Notes: generated by a model from the sequence alone, not told the origin. Numbered from the stretch's first letter, positions 22,889 to 31,022 are shown. The stretch is 39,949 nucleotides of DNA from JBQTIP01 sp052388025 (GCA_052388025.1 JBQTIP010000045.1:1-39949), one strand, 5' to 3'. Numbers and translations: made by a program.

Positions 22889-23746
22889 TCAGGCGCCCAT
22901 CGGGTGCCAGACGGTCTTGGACTCCATGAAGGCCGTGATCTCGTACGGGCTCTGGGCAGCGGGAGAGAACGGGTCGGCGTCGGGAGCCCGGTGCACCCGC
23001 TTGACGTTCTCGGCAGCGAGGGCCTCGACCTCCGCACACATGTCCCCCGGTACGCCCGTGATGTCGATCGCGTTCACGTCCATGTGGCCGGCCAGCCACG
23101 GGATCAGCTCGCGCGTGTGGCCCGTGATGATGTTGATGACGCCGCCGGGCACGTCGGACGTAGCCAGCACCTCCGCCAGCGATACGGCCGGGAGCGGTGA
23201 CCGCTCGCTGGCCAAGACGACGACCGTGTTCCCGGAGATCACCGCAGGCGCCAAGCGCGAGACGAGCCCGAGCAACGCCTGGTCCTGGGGCGCCACGATG
23301 CCCACGACACCGGTTGGCTCGGGGATCGTGAAGTTGAAGTAGGGGCCGGCGACCGGGTTCGTGGCCCCGAGGATCTGATGGATCTTGTCGCACCAGCCGG
23401 CGTACCAGACCCACCGGTCGATGGCGGCGTCGACGCCTCGGGCGGGGTCGGCGGCTCCGGCATCGGCGAGCTCGGAGCGGAACTGCTCGCGCCGCCCCTC
23501 CATCAGCTCGGCGACCCGGTAGAGGATCTGGCCTCGGTTGTACGCGGTCTTGGCCGCCCAGCCGGGCCAGGCGGCGCGGGCCGCCCGCACGGCGTCCCGG
23601 AGGTCCTTCCTCGACGCCTGCGCCGCCCATGCGAGCAGACGGCCGTCGGCGGCGTGGACCTCGTAGGACCGGCCGGACTCCGATCGCGGGAAGTCTCCGG
23701 CGATGAAGAGCTTGGCCGTCCGGCGGACCGCGACCCGATCACCCAC
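22889..23746 (-). CDS. Short aldehyde dehydrogenase homologue lacking the catalytic half
   Basis: This 285-residue protein aligns with the N-terminal NAD-binding half of ALDHs: residues 10-60 begin KLFIAGDFPRSESGRSYEV, followed by PEPTGVVGIVAP, SGNTVVVLASE and GGVINIITG. The usual PWNFP is APQDQ, and neither the general-base ELGG glutamate nor the catalytic cysteine is present. It ends in ESKTVWHPMGA after a short unique tail. It is probably a non-catalytic partner of the full ALDH. GTG 23746 overlaps the full ALDH's stop by 8 bp, so they are coupled. From memory, similar ALDH pairs follow deoC in other Actinobacteria, so the short form is likely conserved rather than decayed. Confidence 0.8.
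   Translation of the reverse strand: MGDRVAVRRTAKLFIAGDFPRSESGRSYEVHAADGRLLAWAAQASRKDLRDAVRAARAAWPGWAAKTAYNRGQILYRVAELMEGRREQFRSELADAGAADPARGVDAAIDRWVWYAGWCDKIHQILGATNPVAGPYFNFTIPEPTGVVGIVAPQDQALLGLVSRLAPAVISGNTVVVLASERSPLPAVSLAEVLATSDVPGGVINIITGHTRELIPWLAGHMDVNAIDITGVPGDMCAEVEALAAENVKRVHRAPDADPFSPAAQSPYEITAFMESKTVWHPMGA
22892..22918. repeat. 27-bp repeat at the 3' end of the short ALDH gene (right copy)
   Basis: This stretch encodes the last nine residues KTVWHPMGA of the short ALDH, immediately before its TGA. It matches 19348-19374 at 26 of 27 positions in direct orientation, 3.5 kb away across the cyclase pseudogene. Confidence 0.75.
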
Positions 23747-25211
23747 CGCTGCCGTCCTCCAGGTTCAGATACGGCTCGAGGCCGTGCAGCCCGCCCTCTC
23801 GGCCGAAACCGCTCTCCTTGTAGCCGCCGAACGGCGACGACGGGTCGAAGCGGTTGAAGGTGTTCGCCCACACGACGCCGGCCCGCAGCCGCTCGGCCAT
23901 CCACAGGATCCGCGAGCCCTTCTCCGTCCAGACCCCCGCCGAGAGCCCGTAAGGGGTGTTGTTCGCCTTCTCGACCGCCTCGTCGGGCGTGCGGAATGTG
24001 AGGATCGAGAGCACCGGTCCAAAGATCTCCTCGCGAACGATCCGGTGGGACTGCGACACGCCGGTGAAGAGCGTCGGGCGAAACCAGAAGCCGCGCTCGG
24101 GCAGGTGGCACTCGGGCTGGTAGATCTCGCCGCCCTCTTCGATCCCGGAGGCGACGAGCTCCTCGATCTTCTGGAGCTGCTGGCGAGAGTTGATCGCGCC
24201 CACGTCGGTGTTCTTGTCGAGGGGGTCTCCGACCCGGAGGGTCTCCAGCCGCTCCTTCAGCTTATCGAGCAGCGGCTCGAAGACCGGCTCCTGCACCAAC
24301 AGGCGCGAGCCCGCGCAGCACACGTGTCCCTGGTTGAAGAAGATGCCGTTGATCACGCCTTCGACCGCCTGGTCGAGCGGCGCGTCCTCGAAGACGATGT
24401 TCGCGGCCTTGCCGCCGAGCTCGAGCGTGAGCCGCTTCCCGGAGCCGGCCACGGTCCGCCGGATGATCTTCCCCACGTCCGTGGAGCCGGTGAACGCGAC
24501 CTTGTTCACGCCCGGGTGCCCGACCACGTACGCGCCGGTCTCCCCCGCCCCGGTCACGATGTTCACGACGCCGGGCGGCAGCTCCGCGTCGCGGATCACC
24601 TCGGTCAACACCAGCGCCGTGAGCGGGGTCGTCTCGGCCGGCTTCAGCACCACCGTGTTGCCGGTCGCGAGCGCCGGAGCGAGCTTCCAGGCCGCCATCA
24701 GCATCGGGAAGTTCCACGGGATGACCTGGCCGGCCACGCCGAGAGGCCGCGGGGTCCGGCCGGGGAACGCGTAGTCGAGCTTGTCGGCCCAGCCCGCGTA
24801 GTAGAAGAAGTGCGCGGCGGCGAGCGGCAGGTCGACGTCGCGTGACTCCTTGATGGGCTTGCCACCGTTCAGCGTCTCGAGGACGGCGAACTCTCGCAAG
24901 CGCTCCTGGAGCGCGCGAGCGATGCGGTACAGGTACTTCGCCCGCTCGCTCCCGGGCAGATCACGCCAGCGATGCTCATAGGCGTCTCGCGCGGCGTCGA
25001 CGGCGAGCCCGACGTCCTCCTCGCCCGCCTCGGCCACCTCGGCCAGCACGTCCTCGGTGGCAGGGTTGATCGTCTCGAAGTAGCGCCCCGACCTGGGCTC
25101 CACCACATCGCCGCCGACGAACAGGCCGTAGCGGTCCTGCACGCGAACGATGTCCGTGGACTCGCGCGCGGTCGCGTACTCCCACGGGACCGGCTTCTCG
25201 ATGGCGCCCAT
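23739..25211 (-). CDS. NAD(P)-dependent aldehyde dehydrogenase
   Basis: This 490-residue full-length ALDH has the NAD-binding PWNFPMLMAAWKLAPALATG, the general base in LELGGKAANIVF, and the catalytic cysteine in FFNQGHVCCAGSRL. EEIFGPVLSI and the closing SPFGGYKESGFGREGG are also typical. Directly downstream of deoC (TGATG, one-base overlap), it most likely oxidises the acetaldehyde released by deoxyribose-phosphate aldolase, or a related aldehyde. The substrate is inferred from context. Its stop overlaps the start of the short ALDH gene. Confidence 0.9.
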   Translation of the reverse strand: MGAIEKPVPWEYATARESTDIVRVQDRYGLFVGGDVVEPRSGRYFETINPATEDVLAEVAEAGEEDVGLAVDAARDAYEHRWRDLPGSERAKYLYRIARALQERLREFAVLETLNGGKPIKESRDVDLPLAAAHFFYYAGWADKLDYAFPGRTPRPLGVAGQVIPWNFPMLMAAWKLAPALATGNTVVLKPAETTPLTALVLTEVIRDAELPPGVVNIVTGAGETGAYVVGHPGVNKVAFTGSTDVGKIIRRTVAGSGKRLTLELGGKAANIVFEDAPLDQAVEGVINGIFFNQGHVCCAGSRLLVQEPVFEPLLDKLKERLETLRVGDPLDKNTDVGAINSRQQLQKIEELVASGIEEGGEIYQPECHLPERGFWFRPTLFTGVSQSHRIVREEIFGPVLSILTFRTPDEAVEKANNTPYGLSAGVWTEKGSRILWMAERLRAGVVWANTFNRFDPSSPFGGYKESGFGREGGLHGLEPYLNLEDGSGG

Positions 25212-26173
25212 CAGTCGATCGTGAAGTAGTCGGGACCCTGGTAGCGGCCGGTCCGTTCCTTGTCGATCTGCATCAGCACGTCGTTCAGCAGCGATGACGC
25301 CCCGAGCCGGAAAAGCTCGGGCGTCATCCAGTCGAGGCCGAGGGTCTCGTGAACCAGGACGAGGTACTGGATCGCCTGCTTGGACCGCCGGATCCCGCCG
25401 GCCACCTTCACGCCGACCCGCCGGCCGGTCTCGTGGAAGAAGTCGCGCGCGGCCTCCATCATGCAGAGCGCCGCGGGAAGCGTCGATCCGGGCGTGATCT
25501 TCCCGGTGGAGGTCTTGATGAAATCGGCGCCGGCGGCCATCGCCAGCACCGAGGCCCGCCGGACCTGGTCGTAGGAACCGAGCTCCCCGGTCTCGAGGAT
25601 GACCTTTAGGTGCGCGTCGCCGGCGGCCTCGCGGCAGGCCGCGATCTCCTCGAAGGCCTGCGCGTACCCCCCAGCGAGGAACGCCGAACGATTCAGCACG
25701 ATGTCCACCTCGTCGGCGCCGAGCTCGACCACGTCGCGGACCTCGGCCACCCGCTCGGCGAGGGGCCCGAGTCCGCTCGGGAACGCCCCCGCCACGGACG
25801 CCACTCGCACCCCGGTCCCCCGGAGCTGGCCGACGGCCACCGGGACCAGCGTCGGGTACAGGCAGACCGCCGCGACCGGCGGGATCGTCGGGTCGATGGG
25901 GTCGGGACGGACGGCCTTCGCGCACATCGCCACGATCTTGCCGGGCGTGTCCGAGCCCTCGAGCGTCGTGAGGTCCATGCACCGAATCGCGAGATCGAGC
26001 GCCCAGAGCTTTGACTCGCGCTTGATCGAGCGCTTTGCGAGCCCCGCGGCCCGCTCCTCCAGGCCGACGGCGTCGACCGGCGTCACGCGCGCCACCAGCC
26101 GGGCCGCTCCCGCGGGGCTGAAGCGGGCGAGGGCCGGATCGCGACGCTGGATATGGGTCGGCGCCTCGGACAT
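25211..26173 (-). CDS. deoC: Deoxyribose-phosphate aldolase
   Basis: DERA splits 2-deoxyribose 5-phosphate into acetaldehyde and glyceraldehyde 3-phosphate through a Schiff base. The catalytic lysine is K220 in FIKTSTGKITPG, and the helper lysine is K256 in GVKVAGGIR. ADEVDIVLN supplies the proton-relay aspartate. At 320 residues it is longer than the E. coli enzyme because of an N-terminal extension of about 50 residues (PTHIQRRDPALARFSPAGAA), common in the long-form family. ATG 26173 has AGGAG 6 nt upstream. First gene of a three-gene operon with two ALDHs, divergent from a cupredoxin lipoprotein gene. Confidence 0.93.
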   Translation of the reverse strand: MSEAPTHIQRRDPALARFSPAGAARLVARVTPVDAVGLEERAAGLAKRSIKRESKLWALDLAIRCMDLTTLEGSDTPGKIVAMCAKAVRPDPIDPTIPPVAAVCLYPTLVPVAVGQLRGTGVRVASVAGAFPSGLGPLAERVAEVRDVVELGADEVDIVLNRSAFLAGGYAQAFEEIAACREAAGDAHLKVILETGELGSYDQVRRASVLAMAAGADFIKTSTGKITPGSTLPAALCMMEAARDFFHETGRRVGVKVAGGIRRSKQAIQYLVLVHETLGLDWMTPELFRLGASSLLNDVLMQIDKERTGRYQGPDYFTID

Positions 26174-26198
26174 GTGGGACTCCTGGGAGACGGGAAGG

Positions 26199-26205
26199 TA
26201 TCGTA
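26199..26205. promoter_or_regulatory. Overlapping divergent -10 elements between deoC and the cupredoxin gene
   Basis: TATCGT (26199-26204) on the plus strand and TACGAT (26205-26200) on the minus strand overlap in the 55-bp gap. Each would start a short leader that carries its gene's Shine-Dalgarno. Simultaneous use of both would be mutually exclusive. No -35 is obvious. Confidence 0.4.
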
Positions 26206-26228
26206 GTCGAAACACAAAGGAGGACGGC

Positions 26229-26618
26229 TTGAGGAGAACGCTGCTCGTGCTGCTCGCGGTCGTCGCGCTGGCCGGGGCGGCCTGCGGCGGTGGGGACGAC
26301 TCGGCCGACGGGGGCGGCAACGGCGAGCCGGCGAGCGACTGCGTCGACCTGTCGTCCGGTGACAGCTTCTCGATCACGATCGCCGGCTTCGCGTTCGAGC
26401 CGAGCTGCCTGACCGCGGCGGCGAGCCAGAGCATCTCGATCACGAACGAGGATGCCGTCGCCCACACCTTCACGATCGAGGGAACCCAGATCGACGTCGA
26501 GATCGCCGGGGGTGAGACCTTCAACGGCGAGCCGGTGACCGGTGTCGTGGAGCCCGGGACCTACACGTTCATCTGCCGGTTCCACTCCGCGATGACGGGC
26601 GAGATCACGGTCGTCTAG
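26229..26618 (+). CDS. Cupredoxin-domain lipoprotein (second copy)
   Basis: The 129-residue product has a short signal peptide ending in a lipobox-like GAA|C19 and a small linker. Its cupredoxin domain has type-1 copper ligands H79 (VAHTF), C116 and H119 (ICRFH), and M122 (AMTG). C38 and C60 may form a disulfide that the related protein at 5564-6016 lacks. It is probably an extracytoplasmic electron carrier. The start is TTG 26229 with AAGGAGG 5 nt upstream; the open frame upstream is only a shadow of deoC. Its TAG shares CTAG (26615-26618) with the era stop. Confidence 0.87.
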   Translation: MRRTLLVLLAVVALAGAACGGGDDSADGGGNGEPASDCVDLSSGDSFSITIAGFAFEPSCLTAAASQSISITNEDAVAHTFTIEGTQIDVEIAGGETFNGEPVTGVVEPGTYTFICRFHSAMTGEITVV

Positions 26619-27496
26619 AGGCCCAGGCGGGCGAGCGCCTTCGGGTCTCGCTGCCACTCCCTCAGGACCTTCACCCGGAGATCGAGGAAGACCTTCGAGC
26701 CGAGCAGCGGCTCCATCTCCTCGCGCGCCCTCGTGCCGATCGTCCGAAGGGTCGCGCCAGCCTTGCCGATGAGGATGCCCTTCTGGGAATCGCGCTCGAC
26801 GACCACCGAGGCGGCGACCCTGACGAGGGCGTCATCGCGCTCGATGTCCTCCACCACGACGGCGACCGAGTACGGAACCTCCTCCCGCGTGACCTCGAGC
26901 GCCTTCTCACGGACGATCTCCGCCAGCCGAAGCTCGAGCGGCTGGTCGGTGAACTCCTCGACCGGATAGAGCGGCGGGCCCCCCGGCAGGCGGGCGACGA
27001 GGAGACCGAGGAGCGTCTCGACCCCGTCCCCGGTTCTCGCCGACACCGGCACGACCTCGTCGAAGTCTCCCAGCCCGGCGGCGGCGGCAAGCTGCGGCAC
27101 CGCGTCGTGGCCTCGCAGCACATCGAGCTTGTTCACGACGCAGAGCTTCGGGCACGGCGCGGGGCCAACCTGCCGCTCGAAGACGAAGGCATCGCCGCGC
27201 CCGACCCCGGTCGCCCCGTCCACGACCTGCACGACGGCGTCCACACCCTCCACCGACGCCGCCACTTCCTCGTTCAGGCGCCTGCCCAGCAGCGTCCGCG
27301 GCTTGTGGAACCCCGGGGTGTCCGTGAACGCGATCTGGAAGCCGTCGGTCGTCAGGATCCCGCGGATGCCCCACCGGGTGGTCCCGGGCTTGTCCGAGAC
27401 GATCGCCACCTTCTGCCCGACCAGCGCGTTCACCAGGGTCGACTTGCCGGTGTTCGGCCTCCCGACAACCGCGACGAGGCCCGAGCGGAAGCCCAC
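26615..27496 (-). CDS. era: GTPase Era
   Basis: Era binds 16S rRNA and the 30S subunit during ribosome assembly. The G motifs are GRPNTGKS (near residue 12), a G2 threonine in PGTTRWG, DTPG and NKLD. The C-terminal KH domain contains GILIGKAGATLRTIGTRAREEME. The length of 293 residues is typical. The start is GTG 27496, 3 bp after the cdd stop; no clear Shine-Dalgarno, so translation probably depends on coupling to cdd. Confidence 0.96.
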   Translation of the reverse strand: MGFRSGLVAVVGRPNTGKSTLVNALVGQKVAIVSDKPGTTRWGIRGILTTDGFQIAFTDTPGFHKPRTLLGRRLNEEVAASVEGVDAVVQVVDGATGVGRGDAFVFERQVGPAPCPKLCVVNKLDVLRGHDAVPQLAAAAGLGDFDEVVPVSARTGDGVETLLGLLVARLPGGPPLYPVEEFTDQPLELRLAEIVREKALEVTREEVPYSVAVVVEDIERDDALVRVAASVVVERDSQKGILIGKAGATLRTIGTRAREEMEPLLGSKVFLDLRVKVLREWQRDPKALARLGL

Positions 27497-27499
27497 GAG

Positions 27500-27907
27500 C
27501 TACGTGAACGAGGAGCTGTCGAACGCGTGGGGCAGAAGGTCCGCGAGCGACCACTCGGCCCTCGCCCCGCCGGCCGCCTCCGAGACCACGAGCATGTCCG
27601 GGCCGAACTCGTGGAGCACCTGCCTGCAGCCTCCACAGGGCGGAGTCGGCCGCCGATCGCTCGTCGCGACGGCCACCGCATCGATCCGTCGCTCCCCGGC
27701 AGCCACCGCGGCTGCGACGGCGTTGCGCTCGGCGCACACCGACAGCGGGTAGGAGGCGTTCTCCACGTTGGCGGCGGTGAACACCTTCCCGCCGGCGAGC
27801 AAGGCGGCGCCGACTTGGAACTTGCTGTACGGCGCGTACGCGTTCGCCCTTACCTCTCGGGCCGCAGCCACGAGCCGGTCGATCTCGTCGTCGGGCGGCC
27901 TACTCAG
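27500..27907 (-). CDS. cdd: Cytidine deaminase, inferred CTG start
   Basis: The enzyme deaminates (deoxy)cytidine to (deoxy)uridine. Zinc ligands C58, C91 and C94 and the catalytic E60 are in SVCAERNAV and PPCGGCRQVL. An internal GTG at 27871 would give only 123 residues and cut the first helix. CTG 27907 gives 135 residues, (M)SRPPDDEIDRLVAAAREVRA, the normal family length, and has GGAGG exactly 6 nt upstream. It overlaps the corC stop as CTGAGTAG. The evidence for CTG is position and spacing, not experiment. Confidence 0.85.
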   Translation of the reverse strand: MSRPPDDEIDRLVAAAREVRANAYAPYSKFQVGAALLAGGKVFTAANVENASYPLSVCAERNAVAAAVAAGERRIDAVAVATSDRRPTPPCGGCRQVLHEFGPDMLVVSEAAGGARAEWSLADLLPHAFDSSSFT

Positions 27908-29168
27908 GGCTGACCTCCGCCGGGCTCGGCTCCTCGGTCTCGACCGGCGTGATGAGCACCTTCGCGATCCGCCGGCCGAGGACGCTCTCCGCCTTGAACG
28001 TCAGGTTGTGGAAGCTGACCTCCTCGCCCTCGGCCGGGATGGAGCCGAGGAGGTTCAGCATCAGCCCGCCGACCGTGTCCCACTCCTCGTCGGGCAGCTC
28101 AACGTCGAGCAGCTCGTTCACCTCGTCGATCGACATCTTGCCATTCACCCGGTACACGCCGTTGCCGACCGCGACCATCTCGGGCTCCTCGCGGTCGTAC
28201 TCGTCGGTGATTTCCCCGACCAGCTCCTCCAGCAGATCCTCTAGCGTCACGAGCCCCGACACCGACCCGTATTCGTCGGTGACCATCGCGATGTGGAACT
28301 TGCGCTGCTGCATCTCCCGGAGCATCTCGGCCGCCTTCTTCGATTCCGGGACGAAGCGCGCCTGCCGCACGATCTCACGGAGCGGCGTGTCGTGCCTCCC
28401 CTGGTGCAGGGCCTTCAGCACGTCCTTCGCGTAGACGAGGCCGACGACGTTGTCGAGGTCTTCCTCGTAGACGGGGATCCGCGAGTATCCGTGCTGAAGT
28501 ACCAGCGCCTGAACCTCGCGCAGCGACTCGCCGGCCTCGATCCCGACGATGTCCGGCCGGGGCACCATGACCTCCCGCATGATGGTGTCGCCGAACTCGA
28601 AGATGGAATGGATGAGGTCCTTCTCCTCCTCCTCGATGCTCCCCTCCTCGTGGCCGGCCTCGGCCATCGCTCGGAGCTCCGCCTGCGAGACGAACGGGCC
28701 CTGGCGGAGCCCCTTCCCCGGCAGCAGCACGTTGGCGAGCGAGATCAGCAGGCGGGTGGGGAGGGCCAGCGCCCGTCCGAGGAACCAGACCACGGGGGCG
28801 ACTGCCAGCGCGGCCCGGTCGCTGTGCAGGATCCCGAACGTCTTCGACATCGCCTCGACGATCACGAAGTACGCCAGGGTGAAAGCGATCGAGAGCAGCA
28901 CGACGCCCAGGCTGTCGAACGTTCCCTCCGCGAGGATCGCCACGAGAATGGCCGAGCCGTTCTGCGCGAACATCACGGCGAGGTAGACGGCGTTCAGGTA
29001 GCGCGGAGGGTCGGCCTCGATACGCTCGAGGATGACGGCGTTGCGGCGCTTGTCCTCGACGAGGGCCAGGGCCCGGACCCGCGTCATGCGGGTGAGCGCC
29101 GCCTCGGAGATCGCGAGCACCGAGCCGAACACCACGAGCACCGCCACGGCGATCCAGAGCCACGTCAC
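27900..29168 (-). CDS. CorC/HlyC-type CNNM (DUF21-CBS) membrane protein
   Basis: This 422-residue protein has an N-terminal DUF21/CNNM membrane domain with four hydrophobic segments (about 1-20, 60-80, 85-110, 125-145). A CBS pair follows (MVPRPDIVGIEAGESLREVQ, DEYGSVSGLVTLEDLLEELVGEI), then a C-terminal CorC_HlyC domain (DEVNELLDVELPDEEWDTVGGLML). The family is associated with magnesium or cobalt efflux. GTG 29168 overlaps the ybeY stop as GTGA. Position between ybeY and cdd/era matches other Actinobacteria. Confidence 0.9.
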   Translation of the reverse strand: MTWLWIAVAVLVVFGSVLAISEAALTRMTRVRALALVEDKRRNAVILERIEADPPRYLNAVYLAVMFAQNGSAILVAILAEGTFDSLGVVLLSIAFTLAYFVIVEAMSKTFGILHSDRAALAVAPVVWFLGRALALPTRLLISLANVLLPGKGLRQGPFVSQAELRAMAEAGHEEGSIEEEEKDLIHSIFEFGDTIMREVMVPRPDIVGIEAGESLREVQALVLQHGYSRIPVYEEDLDNVVGLVYAKDVLKALHQGRHDTPLREIVRQARFVPESKKAAEMLREMQQRKFHIAMVTDEYGSVSGLVTLEDLLEELVGEITDEYDREEPEMVAVGNGVYRVNGKMSIDEVNELLDVELPDEEWDTVGGLMLNLLGSIPAEGEEVSFHNLTFKAESVLGRRIAKVLITPVETEEPSPAEVSPE

Positions 29169-29596
29169 TGCGCTAGCATCCCCGTGTAGCGCTCCTGCCG
29201 GGCCCACATCTTTGACCGCTCGCCCCCGTCCGCGTGGTCGTGCCCCAGCAGATGGAGGATGCCGTGGACGAGCAGGAGGCGCAGCTCGGCCGCCGCATCC
29301 GGGTTGTTCCTCGCGGCGATCTCGGGCGCGATCACCACGTCCCCAAGCACGCGCACGCCGTCCTCGTCCTCATCGAGCGGGAACGACAATACGTCGGTCG
29401 GGCCTTGCTCGCCGAGGTAGCGGAGGTGGAGCTCGGCCATCTCGTCGGCGGTCACGAACGAGAGGGAGAGCTCGGAGCGAACGGCTCCCTCGCCGCGAAG
29501 ACATTCGGCGGCCAGCCTGGCGAGCCCATCGGCGTCGACCGGCAACGATTGGCGATCCGAGACGAGGACGCTGGGTTGGTCGCCGTCGTCACTCAT
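29165..29596 (-). CDS. ybeY: Endoribonuclease YbeY
   Basis: YbeY is a zinc-dependent RNase involved in 16S rRNA 3' maturation and ribosome quality control. The signature HGILHLLGHDH (three zinc histidines) is near residues 111-121. The N-terminal part (SLSFVTADEMAELHLRYLGEQGPTDVLSFP) is typical. The length is 143 residues. ATG 29596 overlaps the phoH stop by 8 bp (ATGAGTGA). Confidence 0.95.
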   Translation of the reverse strand: MSDDGDQPSVLVSDRQSLPVDADGLARLAAECLRGEGAVRSELSLSFVTADEMAELHLRYLGEQGPTDVLSFPLDEDEDGVRVLGDVVIAPEIAARNNPDAAAELRLLLVHGILHLLGHDHADGGERSKMWARQERYTGMLAQ

Positions 29597-30569
29597 CGGC
29601 GGTCGCCGCCCGCTGCTCCCCGAAGACGCGGTAGGCCTCCACGATGTCCTGAACGATCTTGTGGCGCACGACGTCCCGAGCGCCCAGCGCGACGAACTCG
29701 ATCCCCTCGATGCCTCGCAGGATTCCCTCGACCACCATCAGCCCCGACCGCTGTCCGGTCGGGAGATCGACCTGAGTGACGTCGCCGTTTACCACGGCCT
29801 TCGACCCGAAACCCAGGCGCGTTAGGAACATCTTCATCTGCTCTGGCGTAGTGTTCTGCGCCTCGTCGAGGATGATGAACGAGTCGTTCAGCGTGCGCCC
29901 ACGCATGAACGCGAGCGGCGCCACCTCGACCGTGCCGCGCTCCATGAGCCGCGGCAGCGTGTCCGCGCCGGTCATCTCGAACAGCGCGTCGTAGAGCGGC
30001 TTCATGTAGGGGTCGATCTTCTCGTAGAGGGTGCCCGGCAGGAACCCGAGCCGCTCGCCCGCCTCGACTGCGGGGCGGGTCAGGATGAGCCGGGAGACCT
30101 CGCGGTCTTGCAGCGCTTTACCGGCCGTCGCGACGGCAAGGTAGGTCTTGCCGGTGCCGGCCGGGCCGATGGCAAAGGTCACGGTCGCGCGGCGGATCGC
30201 ATCGACGTAGCGCTTCTGGCCGAGGGTCTTCGGCGCGATCCCCCGGCCGCGCCCGGTGAGGAGCACGTCTCCGAGGACCTCGCTGGGCCGCGCCTCCTCG
30301 CCCTTGATCAGCTCGATCGTCTGGCCGACCGAGGACGCCGTGAGCTGATGGCCCTTGTCGAGGAGCAGGAGCATCTCCTCGAAGAGCAGGCCAACACGCG
30401 CGGCCTCTCGCTCCGGCCCGGTGATCGTGATCTCGTTACCTCGAACGAGGATCTCCAAGTCGAATGCGGCCTCGACGAGCTTGAGGAGCTCGTCGCGCTG
30501 GCCGAGGAGGGCGACCATGGACCGGCTGCCCGGCACGAGGATCTTGACTTGGGTGGTGGCTTTCGCCAA
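29589..30569 (-). CDS. phoH: PhoH-family ATPase
   Basis: This 326-residue protein has an N-terminal KH-like part and a P-loop domain with Walker A GPAGTGKT (near residue 138) and Walker B SFIILDEAQNTT. The family is linked to RNA metabolism and works next to YbeY; its biochemical role is not settled. The start is TTG 30569, with AAGGA 6 nt upstream. A strong hairpin lies 42 bp upstream. Confidence 0.93.
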   Translation of the reverse strand: MAKATTQVKILVPGSRSMVALLGQRDELLKLVEAAFDLEILVRGNEITITGPEREAARVGLLFEEMLLLLDKGHQLTASSVGQTIELIKGEEARPSEVLGDVLLTGRGRGIAPKTLGQKRYVDAIRRATVTFAIGPAGTGKTYLAVATAGKALQDREVSRLILTRPAVEAGERLGFLPGTLYEKIDPYMKPLYDALFEMTGADTLPRLMERGTVEVAPLAFMRGRTLNDSFIILDEAQNTTPEQMKMFLTRLGFGSKAVVNGDVTQVDLPTGQRSGLMVVEGILRGIEGIEFVALGARDVVRHKIVQDIVEAYRVFGEQRAATADE

Positions 30570-30610
30570 GAGCGTCCTTCTGGGGTGCCCCCCATCCTTC
30601 CCTGTTGCAA

Positions 30611-30636
30611 GAGGGGTCGTCGCCCGACGACCCCTC
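30611..30636 (-). terminator. Hairpin between HIT and phoH
   Basis: GAGGGGTCGTCG and CGACGACCCCTC form a perfect 12-bp inverted repeat separated by only 2 bp. It stands in the 108-bp gap between the HIT stop and the phoH start. On the minus strand TTGCAA follows, not a T-run. It may terminate or attenuate transcription into phoH. Confidence 0.55.
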
Positions 30637-30677
30637 GAACCACGTCGATTCTACCGTGGGAGCCGCGCCCCCGACGA

Positions 30678-31022
30678 CTATCCGGGCGGCCAGGACATGC
30701 GGCGGCCGCCGAGCAGGTGGAAGTGCAGGTGGAACACCGACTGGCCGGCGTCCGGACCCACGTTGGCCACGATCCGCCACCCCGTGCGGTCGATGCCCTC
30801 GGCCTTCGCCAGATGCGCGGCCGCCTGGAACAGGTCGGCGAGCATCCCGCCGTAGCGCGAATCGAGGTCCGTGATCTCCGTGATGTGTTCCTTCGGGATC
30901 AGCAGGATGTGGCTGGGCGCCTGCGGGTTCCGATCTCGGAAGGCGACGACGTGATCGGAGACGTGGAGGATCTCCGCCGGCACCTCGCGGGCCGCGATGA
31001 GGCAGAACGCGCAGTCGGCCAT
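30678..31022 (-). CDS. HIT-family (histidine triad) nucleotide-binding protein
   Basis: This 114-residue protein has the N-terminal CAFC pair seen in many HIT proteins and the histidine triad in VFHLHFHLLGGR near residues 95-105. Such enzymes hydrolyse nucleoside phosphoramidates or dinucleotides. ATG 31022 has no Shine-Dalgarno, but TAGATT lies exactly 6 bp upstream, so a leaderless mRNA is likely, separate from dnaJ 25 bp upstream. Confidence 0.93.
   Translation of the reverse strand: MADCAFCLIAAREVPAEILHVSDHVVAFRDRNPQAPSHILLIPKEHITEITDLDSRYGGMLADLFQAAAHLAKAEGIDRTGWRIVANVGPDAGQSVFHLHFHLLGGRRMSWPPG

Noticed and set aside
25212..26657. N-terminal extension of the full ALDH frame to 972 residues
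   Set aside because: The extension is out-of-frame deoC; the ALDH has a proper ATG at 25211 overlapping the deoC stop.
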